Origin: CANIGN01 sp041391385 | GTDB taxonomy: Bacteria > Bdellovibrionota > UBA2428 | NCBI GenBank assembly: GCA_041391385.1 | Contig: JAWKOD010000002.1 | Coordinates: 434,001 to 498,000, forward strand | DNA: 64,000 nucleotides | Reading direction: 5' to 3' | In this document: positions 8,630 to 17,381 of the stretch, in pieces | Layout: each line of letters starts with the position of its first letter | Numbering within the stretch: the first letter of the stretch is position 1 | Notes under the pieces: generated by a model | Seen by the model: the letters and a program-made list of their open reading frames with translations, nothing else | Told to the model about the DNA's origin: nothing | The model's database searches: none | Made by a program: the position numbers and the translations under genes

Positions 8630-9706
8630 ATGAGTCAGGAAGAGACATTTAAATGCCGAGTCCCTCTTAAAGCAGAGGGCATGACCCTTGTGGGGTATCT
8701 CTCAAGTCGCTTTACCTATTACGCAGAGTCTGACTGGCAGCGTATGGTCGACGCCGAAAAAATTGCGCTGAATGGGCAGCGCCCCGTTGAAGGTTTGAGT
8801 CCTATTAAAGCGGGCGATGAAATCATATATTTCGCAGATCGTAAGCCAGAGCCCAAGGTTCCTACTCGAATCCCCATTGTGTACGAAGATGAGGATTTAA
8901 TTGTAGTGAACAAGCCAGCTCACTTGCCCGTGCATCCTTCTGGAAAATACAGTCGCAACACGCTGGTTAATCTTCTTAAAAAACAAAAAAATAATGATCG
9001 CCTTATATTGGCCCATCGCTTGGATAGAGAGACTTCTGGGCTCTGTGTTTTGACAAAAAGTACTCTCGCTAAAGAAAAAATGTATTGGGCGTTTTATGAG
9101 GGAAGAGTTGAGAAAACTTATTGGGCCCTTGTTTGGGGCAAGCCGCAACCAGGGAGCGGCTCTGTGGATGCTCCTATGGGACCGGTACCAAAGGGAAATA
9201 CCGAGCTTTCGCGGATACGTATAAAACAAGTTGTGGGAGCTTCGGGGTCGAAAAGAGCTCAAACAAAATATCGAACCTTACAGACAAACTGGGTTCATGG
9301 GCTCTGGATGCCACCTCCTTGGAAGGGCCTAGAAGCCCAAGTAGCTGGAAATAAACAAAAGTCTGATACGTGGCCTGTGTCCTTGGTGGAGTGTCGACCT
9401 ATGACGGGCAGAACAAATCAAATACGTGTTCATATGGCCCATATTGGATGCGGGTTAGTGGGAGATAAGCTCTACGATCCCTCTGAAGAGATTTTTATTG
9501 AACTGACGCGTGGGAAGCCCCTTTTGGAAGATGAAGCGGGTTTGCCGGGTTTTAGGCTGCCAGCTCACATGCGCCCACGCCTTGTATTGGATGCTCATGC
9601 GCTTCACGCAAGGGCGCTGCATTTTAGGCACCCTCGAAGTGGCCAATCCTTGCACCTAGAGGCACCCGCTCCCAGGGAGTGGCAAGGCCTTTATCTCTCT
9701 CGTTGA
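8630..9706 (+). CDS. RluA-family pseudouridine synthase
   Basis: Converts uridine to pseudouridine in rRNA or tRNA. From the ATG at 8630 the protein has 358 residues: an S4-like RNA-binding segment (about 10-75), then the catalytic domain with DLIVVNKPAHLPVHPSG and the RluA signature HRLDRETSG holding the catalytic Asp, and later RPMTGRTNQIRVH. Earlier in-frame starts (GTG at 8585, ATG at 8609) would add up to 15 residues with no homology-like pattern, so I chose 8630, though no start has a good ribosome-binding site. Between the two catalytic halves there is a Trp/Pro-rich insertion (around WMPPPWKG). Target uridine unknown. Confidence 0.88.
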   Translation: MSQEETFKCRVPLKAEGMTLVGYLSSRFTYYAESDWQRMVDAEKIALNGQRPVEGLSPIKAGDEIIYFADRKPEPKVPTRIPIVYEDEDLIVVNKPAHLPVHPSGKYSRNTLVNLLKKQKNNDRLILAHRLDRETSGLCVLTKSTLAKEKMYWAFYEGRVEKTYWALVWGKPQPGSGSVDAPMGPVPKGNTELSRIRIKQVVGASGSKRAQTKYRTLQTNWVHGLWMPPPWKGLEAQVAGNKQKSDTWPVSLVECRPMTGRTNQIRVHMAHIGCGLVGDKLYDPSEEIFIELTRGKPLLEDEAGLPGFRLPAHMRPRLVLDAHALHARALHFRHPRSGQSLHLEAPAPREWQGLYLSR

Positions 9707-9778
9707 GAAAGCTCTCTTTTAACTGGTTGATTCTTAGAGGGGGCTTTGCTAACTCTTATGGATCTTAAGGAAAAAAGA

Positions 9779-10315
9779 ATGGCTCAAACGACAACAAAAG
9801 TACGTAACTATGAAACCATCTGCTTAACAAAAGTAGATATGCCCGAAGATAAATTCAATAGTCTTCTAGAGCGCGCTAAGAAAGCCGTTACAGAAGAAGG
9901 TAAAGGTGAATGGCTTTACAATGATGATTGGGGCAAGGCTAAAATAGCTTATCCAATTGAAAAAGAGCCACGTGCACAATGGACTTATTTCCGATTCAAA
10001 TCTGAGCCTACTGGAGTTGACGAACTTGTTCGTGGACTTGGTATTAACGAATTTGTTCTTCGTCAGATGACAATTCGTACAGATGAGACAAGTGCAGAGT
10101 ACGCTCCGTTAAGAGCAACTTTTGCTAAAGATTTAAATGAGCGCGATAAGCCTCGTGAGTGGAGAGATCCTCGTAGGTCTCGCGGGCCTCGTGGAGATAG
10201 AGGCGATCGCGGAGATCGTGGTGACAGAGGTGATCGTGGAGAAAGAACTGAAAGAGCGCCTGCAACAGCGGCACCTACTACAAGTTCTTCTGGTTCTGAA
10301 GGAGAACAGTCATGA
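9779..10315 (+). CDS. rpsF: 30S ribosomal protein S6 with Arg-Gly-Asp tail
   Basis: Small-subunit protein. The S6 fold occupies about residues 1-105 (YETICLTKVDMPEDKF at the start, KIAYPIEKEPRAQWTYFRF and FVLRQMTIR later). An AAGG ribosome-binding site 8 bases before the ATG at 9779 decides the start over the in-frame TTG/ATG codons beginning at 9746. The C-terminus is extended by about 60 residues with five GDR repeats flanked by Arg- and Ser/Thr-rich segments, longer than the family norm of about 95-135. The stop overlaps the rplI start (ATGA), so S6 and L9 are translationally coupled. Unlike the common order, rpsR (S18) is not between them. Confidence 0.95.
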   Translation: MAQTTTKVRNYETICLTKVDMPEDKFNSLLERAKKAVTEEGKGEWLYNDDWGKAKIAYPIEKEPRAQWTYFRFKSEPTGVDELVRGLGINEFVLRQMTIRTDETSAEYAPLRATFAKDLNERDKPREWRDPRRSRGPRGDRGDRGDRGDRGDRGERTERAPATAAPTTSSSGSEGEQS

Positions 10316-10773
10316 AAGTAATTCTTAAAGAAAGTTACATGAACCTCGGTGAAGCGGGCGACATCGTTAGCGTTAAACCTGGTTACGCTAGGAATTTCTT
10401 ACTTCCTACGAAATTAGCTGTAAGTGCAACTCCTGCGAACTTAAAGCTTTTCCAAGATAAGCAAAAAGAAATTGAAGCTAAAAAGACAGCCGTTCGTGAA
10501 GAGTCTGAAAAACTAATGAATGCTTTAAACGGTATTGACGTTAAGATCGTTAAAAAGGTTGGCGATGATGGCAAGCTTTTCGGTTCAGTAAGCTCTAAAG
10601 AAATTGAAGAAGCTTTGGCGGCTGCAAGTCATAAGGTTGATCGCCGAATGATTGTTATGGGTCAGCAAATTAAAATGGTTGGAGACTATCCTATTATGAT
10701 TAAACTCGTAGGTGGAATGAAGGCTCAAGTAACTTTAAAGATCGAAGCTGAGGCCTCTAAGAAAAACGTCTAA
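10312..10773 (+). CDS. rplI: 50S ribosomal protein L9
   Basis: Large-subunit protein with two domains joined by a long helix. The N-terminal domain shows GEAGDIVSVKPGYARNFLLP, the standard L9 signature; a charged linker helix (KEIEAKKTAVREESEKL) and the C-terminal rRNA-binding domain (GKLFGSVSSKEIEEAL) follow. The 153-residue length is normal. The start overlaps the rpsF stop by 4 bp. A strong intrinsic terminator follows 22 bp after the stop, so the rpsF-rplI unit ends here although dnaB is next on the same strand. Confidence 0.97.
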   Translation: MKVILKESYMNLGEAGDIVSVKPGYARNFLLPTKLAVSATPANLKLFQDKQKEIEAKKTAVREESEKLMNALNGIDVKIVKKVGDDGKLFGSVSSKEIEEALAAASHKVDRRMIVMGQQIKMVGDYPIMIKLVGGMKAQVTLKIEAEASKKNV

Positions 10774-10795
10774 GTAAAACTTTGTGATTTTATAG

Positions 10796-10833
10796 AAACC
10801 CTTACATGACATGAAGTCATGTAAGGGTTTTTT
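10796..10833 (+). terminator. Intrinsic terminator after rplI
   Basis: A perfect 15-bp stem (AAACCCTTACATGAC with GTCATGTAAGGGTTT) around a 5-base ATGAA loop, followed by a T run to 10833. It closes the rpsF-rplI operon 22 bp after the rplI stop and separates it from dnaB. Confidence 0.95.
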
Positions 10834-10883
10834 CATTTTTTCCCTTGCTAACACTTATGCATCAAAGGCTATGTTGATCATCA

Positions 10884-12344
10884 ATGGCATTGGAAATTGT
10901 TGGGGGTAAGCCCAAGCGAGGTGGTGGAAATGGTGGCGGGCGTGATCGCACTCCCATGGCCTTTAAAATTGGGGATAGGCCCCACGACCTTGATACAGAA
11001 AAAGCTCTTTTAGCCTCTGTCTTACTTTCCAATGACTGTCTTTTAGAAATTCAAGGCGTCTTTCAAGTAGAGATGATGTTTTTGCCCGCGCACCAAGTAA
11101 TTTTTGAAGGTATGCGCGGACTTTCGTTTAAAGGAATTCCGGTTGAACTCACAACACTTGCTAACCATTTAAAAGAAAATGGATTACTTGAACGTATCGG
11201 CGGGGTGGAATATTTAGCTGAGATATCTCAAAGTCCTGCTACGGCTTTGCATGCCATGGAGTATGCAAAGTTTTTGCGCGACCTTGCTTGGAGACGAAAG
11301 CTCATCGAAGCAGGGGAGCTTTGCCGTGGACTTGCCCTCAAGGCAGGCGAAACAAATGACATCGCAGCAGAAATTGAAAAAACAATTTTTGAAGCAACCC
11401 AAGAAAAGAAAAATTCTTCGATGGAGCGAATTGGTTCGCTTCTTACTCAAACGCTTAAAGACTTAGAGTTTCGCTCTGACAACCAAGGCGCTTTAGATGT
11501 AGGTTCAAAAACAGGCCTTAGGGATTTGGATGAATGTTTATTGGGCATGCGCCCAGGTCAGTTGCTTGTACTTGCTGCCAGACCTGGTATGGGTAAAACA
11601 TCCTTAGCTTCGAACATCATGGTTCACACAGCGATGAAGCAAAAAAAAGCTGTTCTTTTTATGTCACTTGAAATGACTAAAGAAGAAGTTTGCGAACGTA
11701 TGATTTCTTTCGTGTCAGGTGTGGATTTACATAAAATAAAAACAGGTAAGTTGAGCGCAGAAGATTTTGAAGAAATATTTTTTGCGGCTGAACAGTGTGA
11801 AGAGGCACCTTTGTATGTGGATGATCGAAGTGTGATCACTCCTTATGATGTGCTTGCTGAAGCTCGTAAAGTAAAATCGATGTTGCAAATGGAAGGCAAA
11901 GGCACAGAGCTTGGCCTCGTCGTAGTCGACTATATCCAAATTATGAAATCAGGTGGCTTTGCCGAGAACCGCTCTTTGGAGGTCGGTCAAATTACTGGTG
12001 GCCTTAAGGCAATCGCAAAGGATTTAAAAGTTCCCGTGCTCGCGCTTAGTCAGTTGAACCGTGAAGTTGCAAGACGAGGAACTGAGATAAAAAAACCTCA
12101 GCTTTCGGACTTGAAGGATTCCGGTGCTATTGAGGCCGATGCCGACGTTGTTATGTTTATTCACCGGGAACAATCTCCAGACACTGATTCTAGAGCGCCA
12201 AGTGAGGCAGAGATTATTGTTGCAAAACATAGAGCGGGTCCCACAAAAGCTATTCGAGTTGTATGGCTTGGCCACTTAACGAAGTTTTCGGATGCAACGA
12301 CGACCAGTTACTTGCCCCCACATATTCCTGACGGCCCTGGATAG
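10884..12344 (+). CDS. dnaB: Replicative DNA helicase DnaB
   Basis: Hexameric 5'-3' helicase that unwinds the replication fork and recruits primase. 486 residues: a Gly/Arg-rich N-terminal leader (1-24), the DnaB N domain (about 30-135, starting PHDLDTEKALLASVLLS), a linker, then the RecA-like domain with Walker A at 232-240 (ARPGMGKTS), LFMSLEM, the VVVDYIQ Walker B region and SQLNREVARR. No intein is inserted. The ATG at 10884 lacks an obvious Shine-Dalgarno; the in-frame ATG 25 codons later (MAFKIG) is an alternative start that would still keep the whole N domain. It follows the rplI terminator, so it has its own promoter or depends on read-through. Confidence 0.97.
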   Translation: MALEIVGGKPKRGGGNGGGRDRTPMAFKIGDRPHDLDTEKALLASVLLSNDCLLEIQGVFQVEMMFLPAHQVIFEGMRGLSFKGIPVELTTLANHLKENGLLERIGGVEYLAEISQSPATALHAMEYAKFLRDLAWRRKLIEAGELCRGLALKAGETNDIAAEIEKTIFEATQEKKNSSMERIGSLLTQTLKDLEFRSDNQGALDVGSKTGLRDLDECLLGMRPGQLLVLAARPGMGKTSLASNIMVHTAMKQKKAVLFMSLEMTKEEVCERMISFVSGVDLHKIKTGKLSAEDFEEIFFAAEQCEEAPLYVDDRSVITPYDVLAEARKVKSMLQMEGKGTELGLVVVDYIQIMKSGGFAENRSLEVGQITGGLKAIAKDLKVPVLALSQLNREVARRGTEIKKPQLSDLKDSGAIEADADVVMFIHREQSPDTDSRAPSEAEIIVAKHRAGPTKAIRVVWLGHLTKFSDATTTSYLPPHIPDGPG

Positions 12345-12412
12345 TTATTAGCTGATAAATTTAGGGGCGCTCAGATAGCGCTAAAAGCAAACAGCATGTT
12401 ATCCTAACGGTC

Positions 12413-12580
12413 ATGAAAAAAATTATGAGCTTAGTCGCTGTTGTTCTATTTTCTGTTTCTTGTGCAAGTCACCATGGAGCAGGTCATGAAAAATGTGGTT
12501 GTGGCAAGGGTGAGGCTTCCGGTGAGAAGGCTTGTGCTTGTGGAGCGACCGATAAAAAAAATTGTAAGTGCTCAGAGTAG
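12413..12580 (+). CDS. Small Cys-rich lipoprotein
   Basis: A 55-residue reading frame: basic start MKKIM, hydrophobic core, and a lipobox ending FSVSC with Cys17 as the lipidated residue. The mature part is only 38 residues and carries six more Cys in three close pairs (CGC, CAC, CKC) with a His cluster near its start (SHHGAGHEKC). This spacing looks like a metal-binding or redox mini-domain held on a membrane surface. The family is not recognised. It stands alone between dnaB and the next operon. The lipobox, the clean start and the ordered Cys pairs argue that it is real. Confidence 0.7.
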   Translation: MKKIMSLVAVVLFSVSCASHHGAGHEKCGCGKGEASGEKACACGATDKKNCKCSE

Positions 12581-12682
12581 CTTCTACCTGTACTTAAGCT
12601 AGCCGAGTGAGATTCTAGATGCGGCGCGTATTTTGCCCTGGCGTTTAGCTGACTAGCCTCTTTAGTTGGGGGGATCAGTGAC

Positions 12683-12928
12683 ATGGGGGAGAAGTGTCAA
12701 CGCGTGTGGGAGCTATTTATGGATTTAACGGGGCTAGATACTATGGAGCTGCAACGTGAGCTCAATCCGATCATTAAGCGCCTCAAAATCGATTTAAATA
12801 ATATACAGATGGATGACATCCGCAGGATCGTCACACAGTACATGAAAAAAACATTGGGAGACGAGCGACTAAAAAGTGTCGCTTTTGAAGAAGAAGTCGA
12901 GCGCACTCCATCTTATACTCATAATTAA
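12683..12928 (+). CDS. Small conserved-looking hypothetical protein
   Basis: An 81-residue, mostly helical cytoplasmic protein (acidic and basic residues alternating, several amphipathic stretches). A strong GGGGGG ribosome-binding site lies about 10 bases before the ATG, which supports real translation. No family is recognised; length and charge pattern resemble small regulatory or adaptor proteins, but that is only an impression. Its TAA is one base before the ATG of the lytic transglycosylase gene, so the two are tightly co-transcribed and possibly translationally coupled. Confidence 0.7.
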   Translation: MGEKCQRVWELFMDLTGLDTMELQRELNPIIKRLKIDLNNIQMDDIRRIVTQYMKKTLGDERLKSVAFEEEVERTPSYTHN

Positions 12929-12929
12929 G

Positions 12930-14381
12930 ATGATTTTTGCACGATTATTACTTCTGGGACTTATACTGCAATTTTCTGGCTGCGCGATTCGCGGCCATAG
13001 CGCAAACGATGCGGGAGATTCCGCAGTTTCTCAAGCAGATTTAGAAGATAAAGACGTAGACGCCGAGGATGTGGATGTAACTCCTGAGGATTTAGGTGAC
13101 GTCAGTGTATCTCCAGAGGCATCCGCAAAGGAAAAGGAAGCGGACCAAATGTCTCGCACGACCTTTCCTTTGGTGTACAATGAATTTGTTCAAGTTTGGA
13201 TAAATTATTTTACAGGTAGAGGACGCGCTACTTTTGAAAAATGGCTTGTGAGATCGACTCGTTATATTCCACTCATGAAACAAGTTCTTAAAGAAGAAGG
13301 TGTTCCTGAGGATTTAATCTTTCTCTCAATGATAGAAAGTGGTTTTAACCCAAAGGCGTATAGTCACGCCAAAGCCGTTGGTCCTTGGCAATTTATGGAA
13401 GGCACGGGAGTGCGCTATGGATTAAAAGTAAACTTTTGGATTGATGAAAGAAAAGACATTGTTAAATCAACTCATGCAGCAGCTCAGTACTTAAAGGAGC
13501 TACAGGTTATTTTTGGATCTTGGTACTTGGCAGCAGCGGGATACAACGCAGGCGAAGGACGAGTCTTAAGAGCGATTCGAAAAGAAAAAAGTCGAAATTT
13601 TTGGGAGCTTGCTCACGGTAAAGAGAATTTTAGAGCAGAGACACGTAATTATGTTCCAAAAATTATTGCAGCTGCAATCTTAGCAAAAAATCCACAGAAA
13701 TATGGCTTCTCTAAGTCCTTACCTTACGAAATGCCTCTAGCTTGGGATTCTGTAAGGGTGCCAGGTGGTGTAGATTTGCGAGCAATAGAACAAGTTACGG
13801 GTGCTGATTTGTTAACACTTCAAATATTAAATGCTGAACTGAGGACAGGTGTGACTCCCCCCGATGCGAAGGATGGCTATGAAGTAAGGGTACCGCCAGA
13901 AAAGAAAGAATTACTTTTATCTAAGATGAAAGAATTGAGCCGTATTCAGGTAGCCAGCTTTATTAATCACAAGGTCAATAGAGGCGAAAATTTAGGGTAT
14001 ATCGCTAGAAGATATAAGACCTCTGTAAAAATGCTTCTGCAGTTAAATAGAATTCGTAATCCAAGAGCGCTTAGAGTGGGGCAGGTACTTAAGGTTCCAT
14101 TGCCACGTGCGGGAACTCGGGGTGGGTATGTCGTTCCTTCTAAATCAAAAAAATCGAGTCGTTATGCTAAAAAAACATCTTCGCGTTCAAGAAAAGTAGC
14201 TTCGAGGAAATCTAAGAAGAAAAGCCCTGCGCTTATTAGCCACAGAGTGAGAAGAGGCGATACACTTTCTGAGATTGCTGACCGCTATGGGGTCAGCATG
14301 AGAGACATTCTCAAGTATAATCGCCTGCCAGGACGTGTTGTTAAGGTCGGGCAAAATATTAAAATTCCAAATACAAACTAG
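12930..14381 (+). CDS. mltD: MltD-like membrane-bound lytic transglycosylase with two LysM domains
   Basis: Cleaves the glycan strands of peptidoglycan to 1,6-anhydro muropeptides. From the ATG at 12930 the protein has 483 residues: a lipoprotein signal with lipobox FSGC (Cys18), an acidic Asp/Glu-rich linker, an SLT domain with catalytic Glu136 in MIESGFNP, GPWQFM and AGYNAGEG, then two LysM modules (about 350-395 and 437-480) separated by a Lys/Ser/Arg-rich linker. An ATG-like start 18 codons upstream overlaps the previous gene and would place charged residues before the signal, so I reject it. Outer-membrane attachment is expected for MltD. Confidence 0.93.
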   Translation: MIFARLLLLGLILQFSGCAIRGHSANDAGDSAVSQADLEDKDVDAEDVDVTPEDLGDVSVSPEASAKEKEADQMSRTTFPLVYNEFVQVWINYFTGRGRATFEKWLVRSTRYIPLMKQVLKEEGVPEDLIFLSMIESGFNPKAYSHAKAVGPWQFMEGTGVRYGLKVNFWIDERKDIVKSTHAAAQYLKELQVIFGSWYLAAAGYNAGEGRVLRAIRKEKSRNFWELAHGKENFRAETRNYVPKIIAAAILAKNPQKYGFSKSLPYEMPLAWDSVRVPGGVDLRAIEQVTGADLLTLQILNAELRTGVTPPDAKDGYEVRVPPEKKELLLSKMKELSRIQVASFINHKVNRGENLGYIARRYKTSVKMLLQLNRIRNPRALRVGQVLKVPLPRAGTRGGYVVPSKSKKSSRYAKKTSSRSRKVASRKSKKKSPALISHRVRRGDTLSEIADRYGVSMRDILKYNRLPGRVVKVGQNIKIPNTN

Positions 14382-14393
14382 ATCTAAAGAGGT

Positions 14394-15494
14394 CTAAGGA
14401 ACTAAAAATACTTTACCGGATGTGGGATCTTTTGCTTTTGTTCCTGGAGGCAGTCCTCTTACATCAAGCATCGATTTGTCTTCACTAAAGGGGTTGTAAA
14501 CAAATCCAGATTTACCAGGTACGGGCGTGGCAAATGGAAGTTGTTCCTCCTGTGTCTTAACTTCAGGTTTTGTTTTAGTCTTTGGTGCAGGTGCAGGTGC
14601 TGGTGCTGGTGCAGGTGCAGCTTCTAACTCAATAGGCGCTTTGCTTTTTATGGTAGGTGGCGGGAGTACCTCTTCTTTGGGAACTTTCATCTGTGGCGGG
14701 GCAATTTCATTTTCATCCGTTAGATAGGGTGAAGGGTCAATTTCGCCCGAGTATTTGCCTCTTGGATAACTTCTGTTTTCTTCTGCATATCCGTCATCTA
14801 TAGCAACTTCGTTTGATCTTCTTGGAGAAGCGCCAACTGGATATCCATCATCATCGTATAGGCTCATCCAATCTTCATTGGGAATAACAGCATCATCATG
14901 TACGTAGGGGAGGTATCGGTCTAAGAAAACAATGTTTTTTCTTGGAAGTCCTTTTTGAGAAAGAAGACCATAAAGGTTTCCATTTTGAATTTGGCTGAGA
15001 ATTTTTTGTTTTACTCCAGGACCGTTCTCAGGGTTGTCGAGATCGCGACACACTTCCATCCAAGAGACCCATTTTTTAACAAGAACATATCGAGTGCGTT
15101 CTTGTAGAACAGTAACGGGAACGCATGAGCTTCCAACGTAACAACCACAGCAATTGTAATAATCCATTTGTTGAAAGTAGGTGAAGCTGTCATAGCCATC
15201 TGTTTTTTCAAACCAACCGTAAACGGGAATTTCGGTTACGCCGCTTCTGTTTTGTCGTCCTTCGTGAACAGCAAAGAAGATTTTATTGATGGCTTTGGGG
15301 AAGTTTCTAGAGGGGGTGTATTCTTCTTTGAGGGGGTTGGGTTCTTCTTCTCCATTAAACAAAACGTCTACGTCGTTACAATCTAGTTCTTTGGGCGGAG
15401 GAGGTGGTGTCCCACCACCGCCACCAGAGTGTGCAATCGTTGAGAGAGCTAAGCTGAGAGTGAGTAGGGGTAAGTACTTAGTTTTCAAGAACAT
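14394..15494 (-). CDS. Exported hypothetical protein with Pro-rich segments and Ala-Pro repeat
   Basis: A 366-residue protein from the ATG at 15494, which starts the signal peptide (MFLKTKYLPLL...TIAHS); a start 12 codons upstream only adds polar residues. After the signal come a Gly5-Thr-Pro5 stretch, a globular part of about 130 residues with a compact Cys cluster (CCGCY...SSC), an acidic Asp/Tyr/Pro segment, an (Ala-Pro) run of about six repeats and a C-terminal PGTKAKDPTSGKVFLVP. The last motif looks like a conserved end block, possibly for docking or sorting. Function unknown; periplasmic or cell-surface. It converges on the transglycosylase gene. Confidence 0.7.
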   Translation of the reverse strand: MFLKTKYLPLLTLSLALSTIAHSGGGGGTPPPPPKELDCNDVDVLFNGEEEPNPLKEEYTPSRNFPKAINKIFFAVHEGRQNRSGVTEIPVYGWFEKTDGYDSFTYFQQMDYYNCCGCYVGSSCVPVTVLQERTRYVLVKKWVSWMEVCRDLDNPENGPGVKQKILSQIQNGNLYGLLSQKGLPRKNIVFLDRYLPYVHDDAVIPNEDWMSLYDDDGYPVGASPRRSNEVAIDDGYAEENRSYPRGKYSGEIDPSPYLTDENEIAPPQMKVPKEEVLPPPTIKSKAPIELEAAPAPAPAPAPAPKTKTKPEVKTQEEQLPFATPVPGKSGFVYNPFSEDKSMLDVRGLPPGTKAKDPTSGKVFLVP

Positions 15495-15589
15495 GCTGCT
15501 ATGTGTAATAAATATAATGCCCGGTGTCAAATTCTGATTTCGTGAGTATTAATAAGACTTTAGAGGGAGTCGTGCTAGCCTAAATAAGG

Positions 15590-16750
15590 GTGGGACGCTT
15601 CGTTTTTATATTCTTTATAGGTCTCTTGCAGCTTTCTTTAGTTTTAGCTGAAGACTCATTAGTGCCAATGCAGTCCCCGATAGCTCTGCGTATAGTTGAT
15701 GCACTTCCGCACCGAATTAATTCGAATTTAGAATTAGACACACTTGGAAAGACAGGCGTAGTTGTTCCGCCAAAAGTAACAAAGACAAGCAAAATTTATT
15801 ACTATGGCATTGTTCCAGATTCTTCACCTCAGAAATTTATAGTGAGTATTGTTGACCATGAAACACAAACTGAAAGTCTTTTCCTTCAGCTGAGTCTTAA
15901 AACTTTAAGTGAACTCACTCAGCTTCCCCAAGCGGAAATTCCCAAAATAGAAACAACGGCAGTTCAGGTTTCGGAAATGAAAAAAATAAATGCACTTCGA
16001 CTCAAAAGCGAAATTCCTCGGGCTGAAGTTGTTCCCCAAGCTGAAATTAAAACCAATCAAGCTAATGATTGTGATGTTGCACTCACTTTTGATGATGGGC
16101 CTCACCCAAGCAATACTCCGAAGTTGTTAACGTTTTTGAAAGAACAAAACGTTCATGCAAGTTTTTTTGTTTTAGCGCAAATGGCGAAGGCTCATCCAGA
16201 AGTATTGAAGTCTTTAGTCGATGCTAAAGATCAAGCTAACGAGCCATTGATTTTAATTGGAAATCATTCAAATACACACAAGCAATTAAGTGCCATATTA
16301 AATCCAAAAACCCTCAGCGCTGAAATTACGGCTCTTGAAGAAGTGGATGCTTTTAAATCTGCGCTTATTCAGCAAAGTGGACAAAAGTATTTTCGTTGCC
16401 CATATGGAGCGTTTAATCAGAGGGTACTTTTGGCGTTAAAGGAAGAAGGTTACGATTGCCATACGGACTGGGATATTGATCCCGAGGATTGGAAGCATAG
16501 AAATGCAATCACAGTAAGCGACTATGTTATTAAGGAAGTTCTTGATATTTGCAGCGATCCTGAAAAGCGCAAGAAAGGTGCAGTGGTTCTACTGCACGAT
16601 ATACATGCTACTTCGGTTGAAGCCGCTAAAATAATTATTAATAATCTTAAGGGGAAAGTTCGCTTTGTTAAAATTAATCAGGTGAATCAAGAAAATACGT
16701 CTTTTATTAAGCCTAAGGCAACGGGACATGCTCCGGGAGAGAATCAATGA
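15590..16750 (+). CDS. Exported polysaccharide deacetylase (NodB/CE4 domain)
   Basis: Predicted metal-dependent deacetylase acting on N-acetyl groups of chitin oligomers or peptidoglycan outside the cytoplasm. 386 residues from a GTG start at 15590; an in-frame TAA 9 bases upstream forces this start. Signal peptide 1-20 ends VLA-ED. After an N-terminal region of about 130 residues of unknown fold, the CE4 motifs occur in order: TFDDGPH (catalytic base and metal Asp), HSNTH (metal His pair), RCPYGAF, DIDPEDW and LLHDIH. All catalytic positions are kept. The stop overlaps the following gene by 4 bp (ATGA). Confidence 0.9.
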   Translation: MGRFVFIFFIGLLQLSLVLAEDSLVPMQSPIALRIVDALPHRINSNLELDTLGKTGVVVPPKVTKTSKIYYYGIVPDSSPQKFIVSIVDHETQTESLFLQLSLKTLSELTQLPQAEIPKIETTAVQVSEMKKINALRLKSEIPRAEVVPQAEIKTNQANDCDVALTFDDGPHPSNTPKLLTFLKEQNVHASFFVLAQMAKAHPEVLKSLVDAKDQANEPLILIGNHSNTHKQLSAILNPKTLSAEITALEEVDAFKSALIQQSGQKYFRCPYGAFNQRVLLALKEEGYDCHTDWDIDPEDWKHRNAITVSDYVIKEVLDICSDPEKRKKGAVVLLHDIHATSVEAAKIIINNLKGKVRFVKINQVNQENTSFIKPKATGHAPGENQ

Positions 16751-17376
16751 TGTTTAGCAAATTCTTTGTAATACTCGGAGTCTTCCTCTCAACGTTTTCA
16801 GTAGCTAGGGGGCTTGTCCCTCATTATTTCTTTAATTCTGCTTATTGGGATCAGGCGCAGAGTAATCTTTACTTGGGTGTTTCTAAGGTTAATGAGGGGA
16901 AGTCGGATACAACCGGCATATATATCTACTCACTTCAAAAAAAGTCTGGCCAATGGATTCAGCTTTCAGGTGAGCTCGAATCACAGCACTTGATTGGAAT
17001 TTATCCGTCAAAAGAAAGTGGGTCACTTTTTGTTTTGTCACAGCTAAGAAAGGCCGGAACCGCAAAGCCTTTTTTATCTCAATACAATATTTCAACTAAA
17101 AAATTTAGCATCGTAAAACGTGAGCTTGATTGCGCAAATGTTCTTGAGAGTAAAAGTGAAGCTGGGGAGCTTCATTTAAAGTGTGGCGATGACCCCCACT
17201 TTCAACCCGCAAAGAAAACTTTGATTATTAAAGTTCCTCAGATGCTTTCGGATGCGAATAGGCATCTCTTAACGTGGGCCACTAAGTCTCCCAATTCTCT
17301 TCACGAAGAAAAGAGTCTTCTTTTTAAATACAATTCGGAAACACTTCAATTGAACGTTGAGTCGCTATTCAATTAA
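16747..17376 (+). CDS. Exported hypothetical protein coupled to the deacetylase
   Basis: A 209-residue protein with a clear signal peptide (MMFSKFFVILGVFLSTFSVARG, cleavage near residue 22). The mature part is Ser/Lys-rich and beta-like, with a Cys pair late in the chain (ELDCANV and LKCGDD), and no domain I can name. It starts on the ATGA that ends the deacetylase gene, so the two are translated together and probably act in the same extracytoplasmic process. It converges on the alpha/beta hydrolase with 5 bp between stops. Confidence 0.7.
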   Translation: MMFSKFFVILGVFLSTFSVARGLVPHYFFNSAYWDQAQSNLYLGVSKVNEGKSDTTGIYIYSLQKKSGQWIQLSGELESQHLIGIYPSKESGSLFVLSQLRKAGTAKPFLSQYNISTKKFSIVKRELDCANVLESKSEAGELHLKCGDDPHFQPAKKTLIIKVPQMLSDANRHLLTWATKSPNSLHEEKSLLFKYNSETLQLNVESLFN

Positions 17377-17381
17377 ATTCA

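Noticed and set aside
10140..10260. A minisatellite or CRISPR-like array in rpsF
   Set aside because: The repeats are coding GDR triplets within S6, with no spacer structure.
14580..14630. A phase-variable simple repeat in the Ala-Pro stretch
   Set aside because: The unit is six bases (GGTGCA/GGTGCT), so unit gain or loss keeps the frame; it only varies linker length.
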